Assembly (NCBI RefSeq): GCF_003403035.1
Contig: NZ_QURN01000021.1
Location: 1-49,280 of the forward strand
Length of the DNA: 49,280 nucleotides
From: Mesorhizobium denitrificans
GTDB lineage: Bacteria > Pseudomonadota > Alphaproteobacteria > Rhizobiales > Rhizobiaceae
Reading direction: 5' to 3'
Below, piece after piece: positions 42,721-49,280 of the stretch. The translations under genes and the position numbers were made by a program. The notes under the pieces were generated by a model, which saw only the letters and a list, made by a program, of their open reading frames with translations, ran no database searches and was not told where the DNA came from. Position 1 is the first letter of the stretch, and the number at the start of each line of letters is the position of its first letter.

Positions 42721-43751
42721 GCTACACGCCTAACTTCATCGAGTTCGATTACCCGCCCACGCTGAGCGAGAGATTGGGTTGCGGCTTCCAGAATGCGCAC
42801 GACGCGCAGACCTGCATGGCCGTCAGCGGTCGGCGTCTTCTTGTTCATGACGCAATCCGCAAATTCACTGAGTTCGCCCGACAGAGCTTCGGTCATATCA
42901 AGGTGTGGCGCCCACATATCGCCGCTGCGATAACCGACGAGCTGCTGGTAGACGTTCTCGCGCTGAGCCTCACCTTCCTTCACGGTGATGCCCTTGTCGT
43001 AGACCTTGATCTTCTCGGAAGGTTCGAGATCGTCATAAACGATCATTTTGTTGGAGCCGCCGATGAGCGTGCGGCGAACCTTGACCGGCGCGAGCCAGTT
43101 CACATGGATGTGCGCGATCAGGTTTCCGGGGAAGAACAGGTTGAGATAAGCGATGTTCGCGGGCTGGCCCGGAACGTGCGACATGCCGGCTGCCGACACG
43201 GCAACGGGGCGCTCGTTCAGAACATAATCCATGATCGAAAGATCGTGGACCGCGAGATCCCAGATCACGCTTACGTCGTGCTGGAACAGGCCGAGGTTCA
43301 CGCGAACCGAGTCGTAGTAGTAGATGTCGCCCAGACCGTTATGCACCAGCTCGTGCATCTTCTTCACCGCGCCCGTGTGGACGAAGGTGTGGTCGACTGC
43401 CAGCACCAGATTGCGGCGCGCAGCTTCTTCGACAAGCTTCTGTGCTTCCTCGACGGAGGAGGCAATCGGCTTTTCGATGAACACATGCTTGCCAGCCATC
43501 ATGGCGCGCATTGCAAGCCGAAAGTGGCTGGAAACAGGCGTGGCGATTGCCACTGCATCAACTGCCGGATTTGCAAGCACCTGCTCGAAATCGTCAGAAA
43601 TTTGAACGCTAGGGTAACGCGCGCTTACAGCCGTCAGCCTTTCCTTGCGAAGGTCGCACACGGCGACGAGTTTCGCATTTCGGCAGTCAGCGATGTTGCG
43701 GACCAGGTTCGGCCCCCAATAGCCGTAGCCTACAACAGCAATTCCGATCAT
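42717..43751 (-). CDS. Gfo/Idh/MocA-family sugar-nucleotide oxidoreductase (WbpB/WlbA-like)
   Basis: A protein of 344 residues: N-terminal NAD-binding domain (VVGYGYWGPNLVRN), the conserved EKP motif (HVFIEKPIASS) and the C-terminal alpha/beta domain (DLAVHDLSIMDY with the catalytic-histidine region). In WbpB/WlbA the enzyme oxidises C3 of UDP-N-acetylglucosaminuronate before amination. The downstream aminotransferase and upstream acyltransferase, each overlapping by four bases, fit that pathway. A UDP-GlcNAc dehydrogenase to feed it is not visible here. Confidence 0.88.
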   Translation of the reverse strand: MIGIAVVGYGYWGPNLVRNIADCRNAKLVAVCDLRKERLTAVSARYPSVQISDDFEQVLANPAVDAVAIATPVSSHFRLAMRAMMAGKHVFIEKPIASSVEEAQKLVEEAARRNLVLAVDHTFVHTGAVKKMHELVHNGLGDIYYYDSVRVNLGLFQHDVSVIWDLAVHDLSIMDYVLNERPVAVSAAGMSHVPGQPANIAYLNLFFPGNLIAHIHVNWLAPVKVRRTLIGGSNKMIVYDDLEPSEKIKVYDKGITVKEGEAQRENVYQQLVGYRSGDMWAPHLDMTEALSGELSEFADCVMNKKTPTADGHAGLRVVRILEAATQSLAQRGRVIELDEVRRVA

Positions 43752-44254
43752 TTAACTTTCTCCGCACCTTTGTTTTTCGCTACTCCCGAAGGCTGCTTAC
43801 CCACGATGCGCGCCGGCACGCCGGCGACGACCGCATGGTCAGGGACATCCTTCGTGACGACAGCGCCCGCGCCCACCAACGCGCCCTCGCCGATTGTCAC
43901 CCCTGCTAGAATTGTTGCATTGCTGCCGATGGAAGCGCGGGACTTCACCCGCGTTGGAACCACCGTCCAGTCATCACCGCCCTGAAGGCTTCCATCGTCA
44001 TTCACGGCGCGTGGAAACAGGTCGTTCGTGAACATCACGCCGTGCCCGATGAATACGCCGTCATCGATGGTCACGCCTTCGCAAATGAAGCTGTGGCTGG
44101 AGACTTTGCAGTTCTGTCCGATAAAGGCGTCACGCTGGATTTCGACGAACGGCCCGATACGCGTGCCGCTGCCGATCGTGCAGCCGTAGAGATTGACCTG
44201 ATCACGTTGAAAGATCACAACTTCAGGCCCGAGAACCACGTTAGAAGAAATCAT
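43748..44254 (-). CDS. left-handed beta-helix acetyltransferase (WbpD/WlbB-like)
   Basis: A protein of 168 residues built from hexapeptide repeats (IGSGTRIGPFVEI, IGQNCKVSSHSF, IDDGVFIGHGVMF, IGSNATILAGVTIGEGALVGAGAVV), the left-handed parallel beta-helix of acyl-CoA-dependent sugar acyltransferases. The family usually N-acetylates an amino group introduced by the neighbouring aminotransferase. The C-terminal VAGVPARIVGK is standard. The ATG at 44254 is preferred over an in-frame GTG at 44290. It is the first gene of the minus-strand cluster, so its promoter must lie in the region upstream (44255-44556). Confidence 0.88.
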   Translation of the reverse strand: MISSNVVLGPEVVIFQRDQVNLYGCTIGSGTRIGPFVEIQRDAFIGQNCKVSSHSFICEGVTIDDGVFIGHGVMFTNDLFPRAVNDDGSLQGGDDWTVVPTRVKSRASIGSNATILAGVTIGEGALVGAGAVVTKDVPDHAVVAGVPARIVGKQPSGVAKNKGAEKVK

Positions 44255-44556
44255 TCGATCCCAAATGCCCCTAGCGCCATGAGCCGGCACCCAACCCCGA
44301 TACTGAAATCTTTAGGCTCGGCGCCGGTCCCATTGCCTGAGCTTCACAGTGGGAGGACCGAGCAGAACCTCACGTGCTCTAAGGACGGTTTTTCGGGCTC
44401 GGAGTAAACCGCCGAAAACGCGGTAAGATCGCCGCCGAAAGGGGTAGTTCTAGTACTGCATCTATACCCTGGTATAGGCAGCTCAACCGCTCTCGACTAA
44501 GGGTTTTGACGCATTTTGACACGGAAACGCAGACGCCCTGACTTCGCCTGCGCCTT
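44255..44556. promoter_or_regulatory. divergent intergenic region between amino-sugar cluster and GT2 gene
   Basis: About 300 bases without a credible gene, separating the minus-strand amino-sugar genes from a plus-strand glycosyltransferase. It contains the exact palindrome at 44462-44477 (listed separately) and an AAGGGGTAG block at 44439-44447, which also appears on the minus strand upstream of the LuxR-type regulator (31549-31557). I read this as a shared promoter region. Confidence 0.5.
44462..44477. promoter_or_regulatory. perfect 16-base palindrome, candidate regulator site 4
   Basis: CTATACCCTGGTATAG has 7-base arms and a 2-base centre. It is the cleanest example of the CTANNCC-N-GGNNTAG form in the window and lies between two divergent exopolysaccharide transcription units. 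Confidence 0.5.
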
Positions 44557-45621
44557 TTGTTGATCTACATCGCGGCACCGAGGGGAAGTAAGCTCGACGA
44601 TATAATTCAGGCATGCGCGACGTGCCGCAATTCCAAGGGTATCGGAACATTGTCTCCTTTGCGAAAACTGCGCCTTCCAAAAGAGGGTGCACCGAAGATC
44701 TCAATTATCGTCGTGAGCTACAATACGCGCGAGATGACGCTTGATTGCATTCGCTCGGTCTTTGCAGAGACGAAAACAGCATTCGAGATCATTGTTGTCG
44801 ACAATGCGTCTTCCGATGGCTCTGCGGAGGCGATTGCTTCACAGTTCCCATCCATCAGGTTGATGTCAGAGCGGCACAATCACGGTTTTGCGAAGGCGAA
44901 CAATATCGCTGCCCGCGAGGCGACCGGGGAGTATGTGCTGCTTCTCAATCCAGACACGCTTGTCCTGGACGGCGCAATCGACAAGTTGGTCGATTTCGCG
45001 GAACGGAAACCGGAAGCTGGAATCTGGGGCGGCAAAACGCTCTATGGCGACGGCGAACTGAATCCGGCTAGCTGCTGGGGACGAATGACCCTTTGGAGCA
45101 TAACGAGCCAGTTGCTCGGGTTCACAAGCATTTTCCGACAATCGGGATTGTTCAATCCAGAGGGTTATGGCGGATGGCCCCGCAACACGGAGCGCGAGGT
45201 CGATATCGTCAGCGGATGTTTCCTGCTGATCAAGAGGCAGTTCTGGAATGAACTTGGAGGCTTCGATCTGAGCTATGTGATGTATGGCGAAGAGGCGGAC
45301 CTCTGCCTGAGGGCACACGAACTGGGCGCGCGTCCGTGCGTCACGCCGGTTTCGCAGATCGTACACTATGCAGGCGCTTCCGAAACCGTGCGGACCGACA
45401 AGATGGTGCGCCTTCTGAAGGCAAAGGTGCTTCTGGCTCAGCGGCATCTGCCCGAATGGCAAAAGCCGCTGGCGCTGGCACTGTTGCGGCTCTATCCGCT
45501 CAGCAGGAAGATCGGCACCAGCGCGCTGGGCCGCGGATCATCTTCCGCCACATGGGGAGACATCTGGCGCCGTCGTTCGGAATGGTGGAACGGCTGGCCG
45601 GAACTGGAACACAATACCTGA
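44557..45621 (+). CDS. GT2-family glycosyltransferase (rhamnosyltransferase-like)
   Basis: A protein of up to 354 residues, GT-A fold: ISIIVVSYNTREMTLDCI, IIVVDNASSDGSAE (nucleotide-binding aspartates), LLLNPDTLVLDGAI (DxD-like NPD) and VDIVSGCFLLIKR with GGFDLSYVMYGEEADLC (catalytic ED region). The NPDT and EEADLC pattern is typical of WbbL-like rhamnosyltransferases, so dTDP-rhamnose made by the rfb genes is a likely donor. The start is uncertain: the first available codon is TTG at 44557, and a TTG at 44650, 16 codons ahead of the first strand, is a good alternative. It is divergent from the amino-sugar cluster. Confidence 0.82.
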   Translation: MLIYIAAPRGSKLDDIIQACATCRNSKGIGTLSPLRKLRLPKEGAPKISIIVVSYNTREMTLDCIRSVFAETKTAFEIIVVDNASSDGSAEAIASQFPSIRLMSERHNHGFAKANNIAAREATGEYVLLLNPDTLVLDGAIDKLVDFAERKPEAGIWGGKTLYGDGELNPASCWGRMTLWSITSQLLGFTSIFRQSGLFNPEGYGGWPRNTEREVDIVSGCFLLIKRQFWNELGGFDLSYVMYGEEADLCLRAHELGARPCVTPVSQIVHYAGASETVRTDKMVRLLKAKVLLAQRHLPEWQKPLALALLRLYPLSRKIGTSALGRGSSSATWGDIWRRRSEWWNGWPELEHNT

Positions 45622-45642
45622 ATTGATCAGACTTTTTTAGAG

Positions 45643-45664
45643 GGAGCCTGAAAAACAGGCGTCC
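45643..45664. terminator. small hairpin between convergent genes
   Basis: GGAGCCTG pairs with CAGGC-g-TCC around AAAAA (one bulged G). It lies 21 bases after the stop of the plus-strand glycosyltransferase and touches the stop codon of the convergent one. A T6 run precedes rather than follows it, so termination strength is uncertain. Confidence 0.35.
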
Positions 45665-46563
45665 TATTTCCGGTTCCAGGCGCCCGATACGGAATGCGAG
45701 TTTCCCTCGAAGAACAACGAAAGCATACGCTGTCCGCGGTATAGCCGTATCCGCGCGAGGCAGAGCATTGCGAGCAGCCGTTCATAGGCACCCGACACGC
45801 GATTTGAAGTAAGTACGGTGCGCAATTCGAGTGCTGGCGAGCCCGCGACCGCTATTGCGCGCAAGAGCCATTTCAGGCCACCCAGCGGCCTGGATCTCAT
45901 CCATTCATAGTCATGCGCAATGTGGCGGTCCCACTTGCGCGTAAGCTCCTCAAACGTCTTGCGCGCGGGGTGATAAACGATCATGTCGGGAATATATCGA
46001 ATCTTGAACCCAAGCTTGCCAGCGCGTAAGCCCCAATCGCGATCTTCCGCGATGGCGATACCGGCGAACGGTCCGACTTCCTTTACTACCGACGCCCGAG
46101 CTGCGAGATTTCCTGTGCCTGAGAACCCGTCGGCAATATGCTCATTATTGCGATAGGAGTAGATGCTCTCATACGGCTCCAGAAACGATGGCGATGATGG
46201 ATCCACATAGCCAACCCTGACGTCTCCGCCGATAATGGTGCACTCTGGGTCGGCGAACTCTTTCTCTATTGCGCTAAGCCACCCCGGGTGAGCCTTGCAG
46301 TCCGCATCGATGAAAGCCAGCAACTCGCCTCTCGCAAGCGCTACACCACGATTACGCGCCGGACCGGGGCCCGGCGTCGGCTCACTGGTCAGCCTTACAT
46401 TGTCCCATTTGGCACAGATGCTTTCCGGCAACTGACGCGAGCCGTTATCGACAACGATGATCTCGATCTCTGACGTTACGCCCTCTTGCGCATGCAACGC
46501 CGCAAGGCCGGTTTCGAGAAATTCAGGCTGGTTGAGATGAGGAACTACTACACTGATAAGCAC
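45664..46563 (-). CDS. GT2-family glycosyltransferase
   Basis: A protein of 299 residues, GT-A fold: LISVVVPHLNQPEF, EIIVVDNGSRQ, LAFIDADCKAHPGWL (the DAD metal motif) and the IAEDRDWGLRAGKLG region with the catalytic ED pair. The C-terminal YRGQRMLSLFFEG region may lie along the membrane. Start: GTG at 46563, with AAGGGGA just upstream and the first strand directly after it; a GTG at 46620 would overlap the amidotransferase gene and adds 19 residues without family character. It begins 11 bases after the amidotransferase stop, so the two form an operon. Confidence 0.87.
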   Translation of the reverse strand: MLISVVVPHLNQPEFLETGLAALHAQEGVTSEIEIIVVDNGSRQLPESICAKWDNVRLTSEPTPGPGPARNRGVALARGELLAFIDADCKAHPGWLSAIEKEFADPECTIIGGDVRVGYVDPSSPSFLEPYESIYSYRNNEHIADGFSGTGNLAARASVVKEVGPFAGIAIAEDRDWGLRAGKLGFKIRYIPDMIVYHPARKTFEELTRKWDRHIAHDYEWMRSRPLGGLKWLLRAIAVAGSPALELRTVLTSNRVSGAYERLLAMLCLARIRLYRGQRMLSLFFEGNSHSVSGAWNRK

Positions 46564-46574
46564 AACCGGTCCCC

Positions 46575-48443
46575 TTAAAAGAACTCTCGCAAAAAAGTCT
46601 CCAATGCAAAGAGTGCCCACAAAGTCTTGTCGTGGTTCTTACGGCCAGAAGCATGTTCTTCAAGAAAACGCCCAACGATCTTGCGATCCAGAAACTGCCC
46701 GCTGACAGAGTCAGACGCGAGTAGCAGGTCGCGCGCGGGTTCGCGCAGATTATTGCGGAACCAATACGTCACCGGCATCTTGAAGCCATTCTTCGGCCTG
46801 CTCAGAACCTCAGCCGGGATTCGCGATGCAAGCGCGGTGCGCACGATGCGCTTGGTGACCCGCCCTCCGATACGCCAGTGATCGGGCAAGGTAGCCGCGA
46901 ACTCTGCCAGCTTTACGTCCATGAACGGCGTACGTCCCTCTATCGAGGCCGCCATTGTCATGACATCCATGCGTTCCAGCAGATTGTCCGGCAACCACGA
47001 CGTTTGGTCGAAATGCAACACCCGACGCAGTGACGACGTGCCGTTGGCGGCCTGGAATGGACGGCGCTCGGCGGGGCGTGAAACGTTCGGCCCAATCCAC
47101 AATTCCTCCCGCTCCGCTGCCGTGATGGCACCGAACCAGCGCACCATACGCTCATCGAAACTTTTCGCCGACATGGCTCTTGCCGCAAGATTCAGCCTAC
47201 GGCCGCTCGCCGGGAAAACCGATGTCGCAGCCAGCATCGCACGTCCCGCGACGTTTAAAAGGCCGGGTTGCGGCAAACCGCCGAGATACCGCTCCACAAG
47301 ATGCTTCGGGTAGCCAGCAAACATCTCGTCCGATCCTTCCCCCGACAGGACGACCCGAACACTCTTCGAGGCTTCCATGGACATAAGATAGATGGGGAGA
47401 TCGGCCGTTTCCGAGATTGGCGCACCGCGATGCTTGCTCAGCATCGGCAACAACTCGGTCAGCTTATTGGCTTCGATTTCGAGTGAAGTATGCCGGGTGC
47501 CGAGAATCTTGGCGGTTTCCGCCGCCGCAGGCAATTCCGATTCCGGATCGTTCCTGAAGCCGACAGAAAATGTGTGAACGTCCTGCGCACCAAGATGCGC
47601 AAGGCTTGCAACAATCGCGGTTGAATCCAGGCCACTCGACAGAAACGCTCCAACCGGCACATCGGCGCGCAACCGAATGCGTACCGCCTCGTCGAAGATC
47701 TGGCGAAAAGCACCGACCGGATCGTCGATTTCGGCGATGTTTGCCGCGGTTTCTTCAGGGGCTGTCCAATAGCGGTGTGTCTCTATCTCGCCATTCTTCC
47801 AAACCATGTAACTGCCGGGTGGCAGCTTCGTAATTCCCTTGAAGAAAGTAAACGGTCCGGGTGCATAGCGCTGGCAGAGATATTGGAAGAGAGTATCGAC
47901 ATCCAGTTCGGGTTTCACCGAAGGATGTACGAGCAGCGCCGAGATTTCAGAGCCGAACACGAGGCAGCGCGACGAGCCCACCTTGCCGTCATGAACGAAA
48001 AGCGGCTTTTTGCCGAACTGATCGCGGGCGAGAACAACAGAGCGCTCAACGCTGTCGTAGAGCGCGAATGCGAACATGCCTCGGAATCGTACCAGCGCGT
48101 CTGCGCCCCATGCCCGCCATGCTTCAAGGATTACCTCTGTGTCGGAACGCGTTTCAAAGTGCGCACCGCGCGAAACGAGCTCGTCCCGAATTTCGATATA
48201 GTTGTAAATCTCGCCGTTGTAGACGATCGTGTATCGTCCATCATGACTCGCCATCGGTTGCGCGCCGCCGGCAAGGTCGATAATCGACAGACGGCGATGG
48301 CCAAGCGCTGCAATGTTGCCGCTCGATAGAGGCAGTATAATGTGCCCCTCACCGTTCGGCCCACGGTGGCGGACAACATCCGTCATCTTTTCCAGAAGTC
48401 CGACTTCGGACGGTGGCCCCATCCATCCGGCAATGCCGCACAT
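46575..48443 (-). CDS. asnB: asparagine synthase-like glutamine amidotransferase
   Basis: A protein of 622 residues. The N-terminal class II glutaminase domain begins MCGIAGWMG (nucleophile Cys2) with RHRGPNGEG, GHRRLSIIDL and VYNGEIYNY; the C-terminal synthetase domain has the PP-loop FLSSGLDSTAIV and LSGEGSDEMFAGYPKH. It should amidate a carboxylate using ATP and glutamine. Paralogs in sugar clusters (for example WbpS) amidate hexuronic acids in O-antigens; the diacetamido-uronate genes and UDP-glucuronate supply in this window make that a plausible job, but ordinary asparagine synthesis is not excluded. It is followed directly by a glycosyltransferase gene. Confidence 0.88.
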   Translation of the reverse strand: MCGIAGWMGPPSEVGLLEKMTDVVRHRGPNGEGHIILPLSSGNIAALGHRRLSIIDLAGGAQPMASHDGRYTIVYNGEIYNYIEIRDELVSRGAHFETRSDTEVILEAWRAWGADALVRFRGMFAFALYDSVERSVVLARDQFGKKPLFVHDGKVGSSRCLVFGSEISALLVHPSVKPELDVDTLFQYLCQRYAPGPFTFFKGITKLPPGSYMVWKNGEIETHRYWTAPEETAANIAEIDDPVGAFRQIFDEAVRIRLRADVPVGAFLSSGLDSTAIVASLAHLGAQDVHTFSVGFRNDPESELPAAAETAKILGTRHTSLEIEANKLTELLPMLSKHRGAPISETADLPIYLMSMEASKSVRVVLSGEGSDEMFAGYPKHLVERYLGGLPQPGLLNVAGRAMLAATSVFPASGRRLNLAARAMSAKSFDERMVRWFGAITAAEREELWIGPNVSRPAERRPFQAANGTSSLRRVLHFDQTSWLPDNLLERMDVMTMAASIEGRTPFMDVKLAEFAATLPDHWRIGGRVTKRIVRTALASRIPAEVLSRPKNGFKMPVTYWFRNNLREPARDLLLASDSVSGQFLDRKIVGRFLEEHASGRKNHDKTLWALFALETFLREFF

Positions 48444-49163
48444 GCTTTATGCCCCTTAGGTTGGCTGTCCTTCGCAGCGATGCGAATGGGATCACGCGGA
48501 AAGCCAGCAGATGTGCTTGAACGAACAAATCTGCGGCAGCGTTGAATGGCAATCGATCGCCCTGCCCGTCAAATCCGCCGCTGCCAAAAATTCAAACTGC
48601 CTGCCCGCCTTATTTCCATCAACACGATAAGCCGAGAAGCCCCGGTTTCGCGATTCACACAAAGAGAGACAGACCACCGCCAAAGGGTCTAGATACGATG
48701 ATCTACCCAATACCACTTATGTAGATCACATAGATTACATACCGTAATATTCACTATGTTCATGCTTATCAGGCTTAACAATATCTGAAATTCCAGAATG
48801 TTTTGATTCATTCGATAATGATTTGTGTCCAAAATTGGTCGTACTTGTGGCGATATTCTGTAAATCGCCTCAATTGTGGATTGTTGATTGCGATAAGCTT
48901 CCACTTATTAAAATCTTACTGGTTTTTTTTGTGATTTATTATTGATCGGTGTGGAGTGATGGCGTAGGTAGGCTACGTCTTTGGCAGTCGATGCTACCGA
49001 ATCGGATGGAGGGGTGGTCCACCCACTCAACCATCGACCGACAACATTTCTCTGATCGCACATTCGTGCGGTCATTAGACTCAACGGGGTTATTTGGGAG
49101 CGCGGGTTCTTACTCGCGCTGGAAATGTGGGCCGGGGGAGCATAGAAAGAAAGGACGCCTTTA
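48444..49163. promoter_or_regulatory. long AT-rich divergent intergenic region
   Basis: About 720 bases without a credible gene, between asnB (minus) and the beta-helix gene (plus). The middle (about 48700-48950) is markedly AT-rich, as in silencer-bound or acquired DNA. It contains an 8-base inverted repeat (48699-48728), a GGTCTAG half-site at 48686-48692 resembling the other candidate sites, and a CGTAG-N5-CTACG dyad at 48963-48977. Short frames on either strand have no recognisable features. The AAAGGA ribosome site of the next gene is at 49150-49155. Confidence 0.5.
48699..48728. repeat. spaced inverted repeat, operator- or hairpin-like
   Basis: TGATCTAC (48699-48706) and GTAGATCA (48721-48728) are exact inverted copies separated by 14 bases, about 255 bases upstream of asnB. 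The size and spacing would suit a dimeric regulator or a stem-loop. Confidence 0.45.
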
Positions 49164-49280
49164 ATGGCTATTAATCCTGCCAACTACGGCATGCCGGACG
49201 CAACTACAGCTGGGGTTCAAGCTGGCGTTTCGTTGAAAACGTATAACGGCCCGATGACGATCACGCAGGATGGCGCTGTC
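49164..49280 (+). CDS. right-handed parallel beta-helix protein, partial (5' end only)
   Basis: Thirty-nine codons are open to the window edge, starting at an ATG eight bases after AAAGGA. The visible protein starts MAINPANYGMPDATTAG and continues VQAGVSLKTYNGPMTITQDG. The pattern TTAGVQAGVSL..YNGPMTIT is one I recognise from the opening of pectate-lyase-like, right-handed parallel beta-helix proteins; the rest is outside the window. There is no N-terminal signal peptide, as expected for proteins sent out by a type I system, or the product may be cytoplasmic. Its location beside the exopolysaccharide genes suggests a lyase or adhesin acting on the polymer. Confidence 0.55.
   Translation, partial: MAINPANYGMPDATTAGVQAGVSLKTYNGPMTITQDGAV

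Noticed and set aside
42774-43985. Plus-strand open frame of 403 residues
   Set aside because: Antisense to the Gfo/Idh and acyltransferase genes, both with full motifs.
48689-49183. Short minus-strand frames of 71 and 91 residues in the long intergenic region
   Set aside because: No ribosome site or recognisable domain; one overlaps the start of the beta-helix gene.
1-49280. CRISPR arrays, tRNA and rRNA genes
   Set aside because: No regularly spaced repeats and no cloverleaf or rRNA-like conserved blocks were noticed on reading.

Overview
The window looks like chromosomal DNA of a GC-rich alphaproteobacterium of the Hyphomicrobiales (Rhizobiales), most plausibly a Phyllobacteriaceae or Rhizobiaceae relative. 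Pointers are a DUF992 protein, a DUF3095 protein, an rkpK/lpsL pair, a rhizobial-type carnitine locus with a fused carnitine dehydrogenase/thioesterase, an ExoF-like exporter and a FATGUY-type single-domain response regulator. No rRNA, tRNA or CRISPR was seen. This placement is inference from gene content; no database was searched.

Region 1 (1-944): a possible IS21-type end remnant, an AT-rich leader and a small exported DUF992 protein. Region 2 (921-17495): a dense, unusual cluster. It holds three nucleotide-cyclase-fold proteins (a membrane cyclase at 921-2798, a DUF3095 protein and a soluble cyclase with altered substrate residues), a free-standing cyclic-nucleotide-binding protein, a metallo-beta-lactamase-fold hydrolase, a 904-residue ABC exporter-like protein whose ATPase motifs are badly degenerate and which carries a ~340-residue insertion, four glycosyltransferases, a NodB-like deacetylase, two methyltransferase-like proteins and a secreted polysaccharide lyase. 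The likely theme is synthesis, export and modification of a glycan under cyclic-nucleotide control; this is the best candidate for an undescribed system. Region 3 (17585-23546): an oligopeptide-class ABC importer (fused ATPase, binding protein, two permeases), possibly importing oligosaccharides released by the neighbouring lyase.

Region 4 (23607-26606): a small methyltransferase, UDP-glucuronate 4-epimerase and UDP-glucose 6-dehydrogenase, which together supply UDP-glucuronate and UDP-galacturonate. Region 5 (26699-30560): carnitine catabolism (GlxA/AraC-type activator, beta-keto acid cleavage enzyme, fused carnitine dehydrogenase/betainyl-CoA thioesterase) followed by a single-domain response regulator.

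Region 6 (30562-49280): an exopolysaccharide locus. It contains dTDP-rhamnose synthesis (rfbA divergent from a LuxR-type regulator plus rfbC-rfbB-rfbD), an ExoF-like outer-membrane export protein, a Wzx-type flippase, three family-2 glycosyltransferases, a five-gene amino-sugar module (acyltransferase, Gfo/Idh oxidoreductase, two DegT aminotransferases, an epimerase), an asparagine-synthase-like amidotransferase and, cut by the window edge, the start of a right-handed beta-helix protein. Near-palindromes of the form CTANNCC-N(2-4)-GGNNTAG lie in three intergenic regions of this locus and may be sites for the LuxR-type regulator. No Wzy polymerase, chain-initiating transferase or Wzc-like co-polymerase is visible, so the locus either continues outside the window or relies on genes elsewhere.
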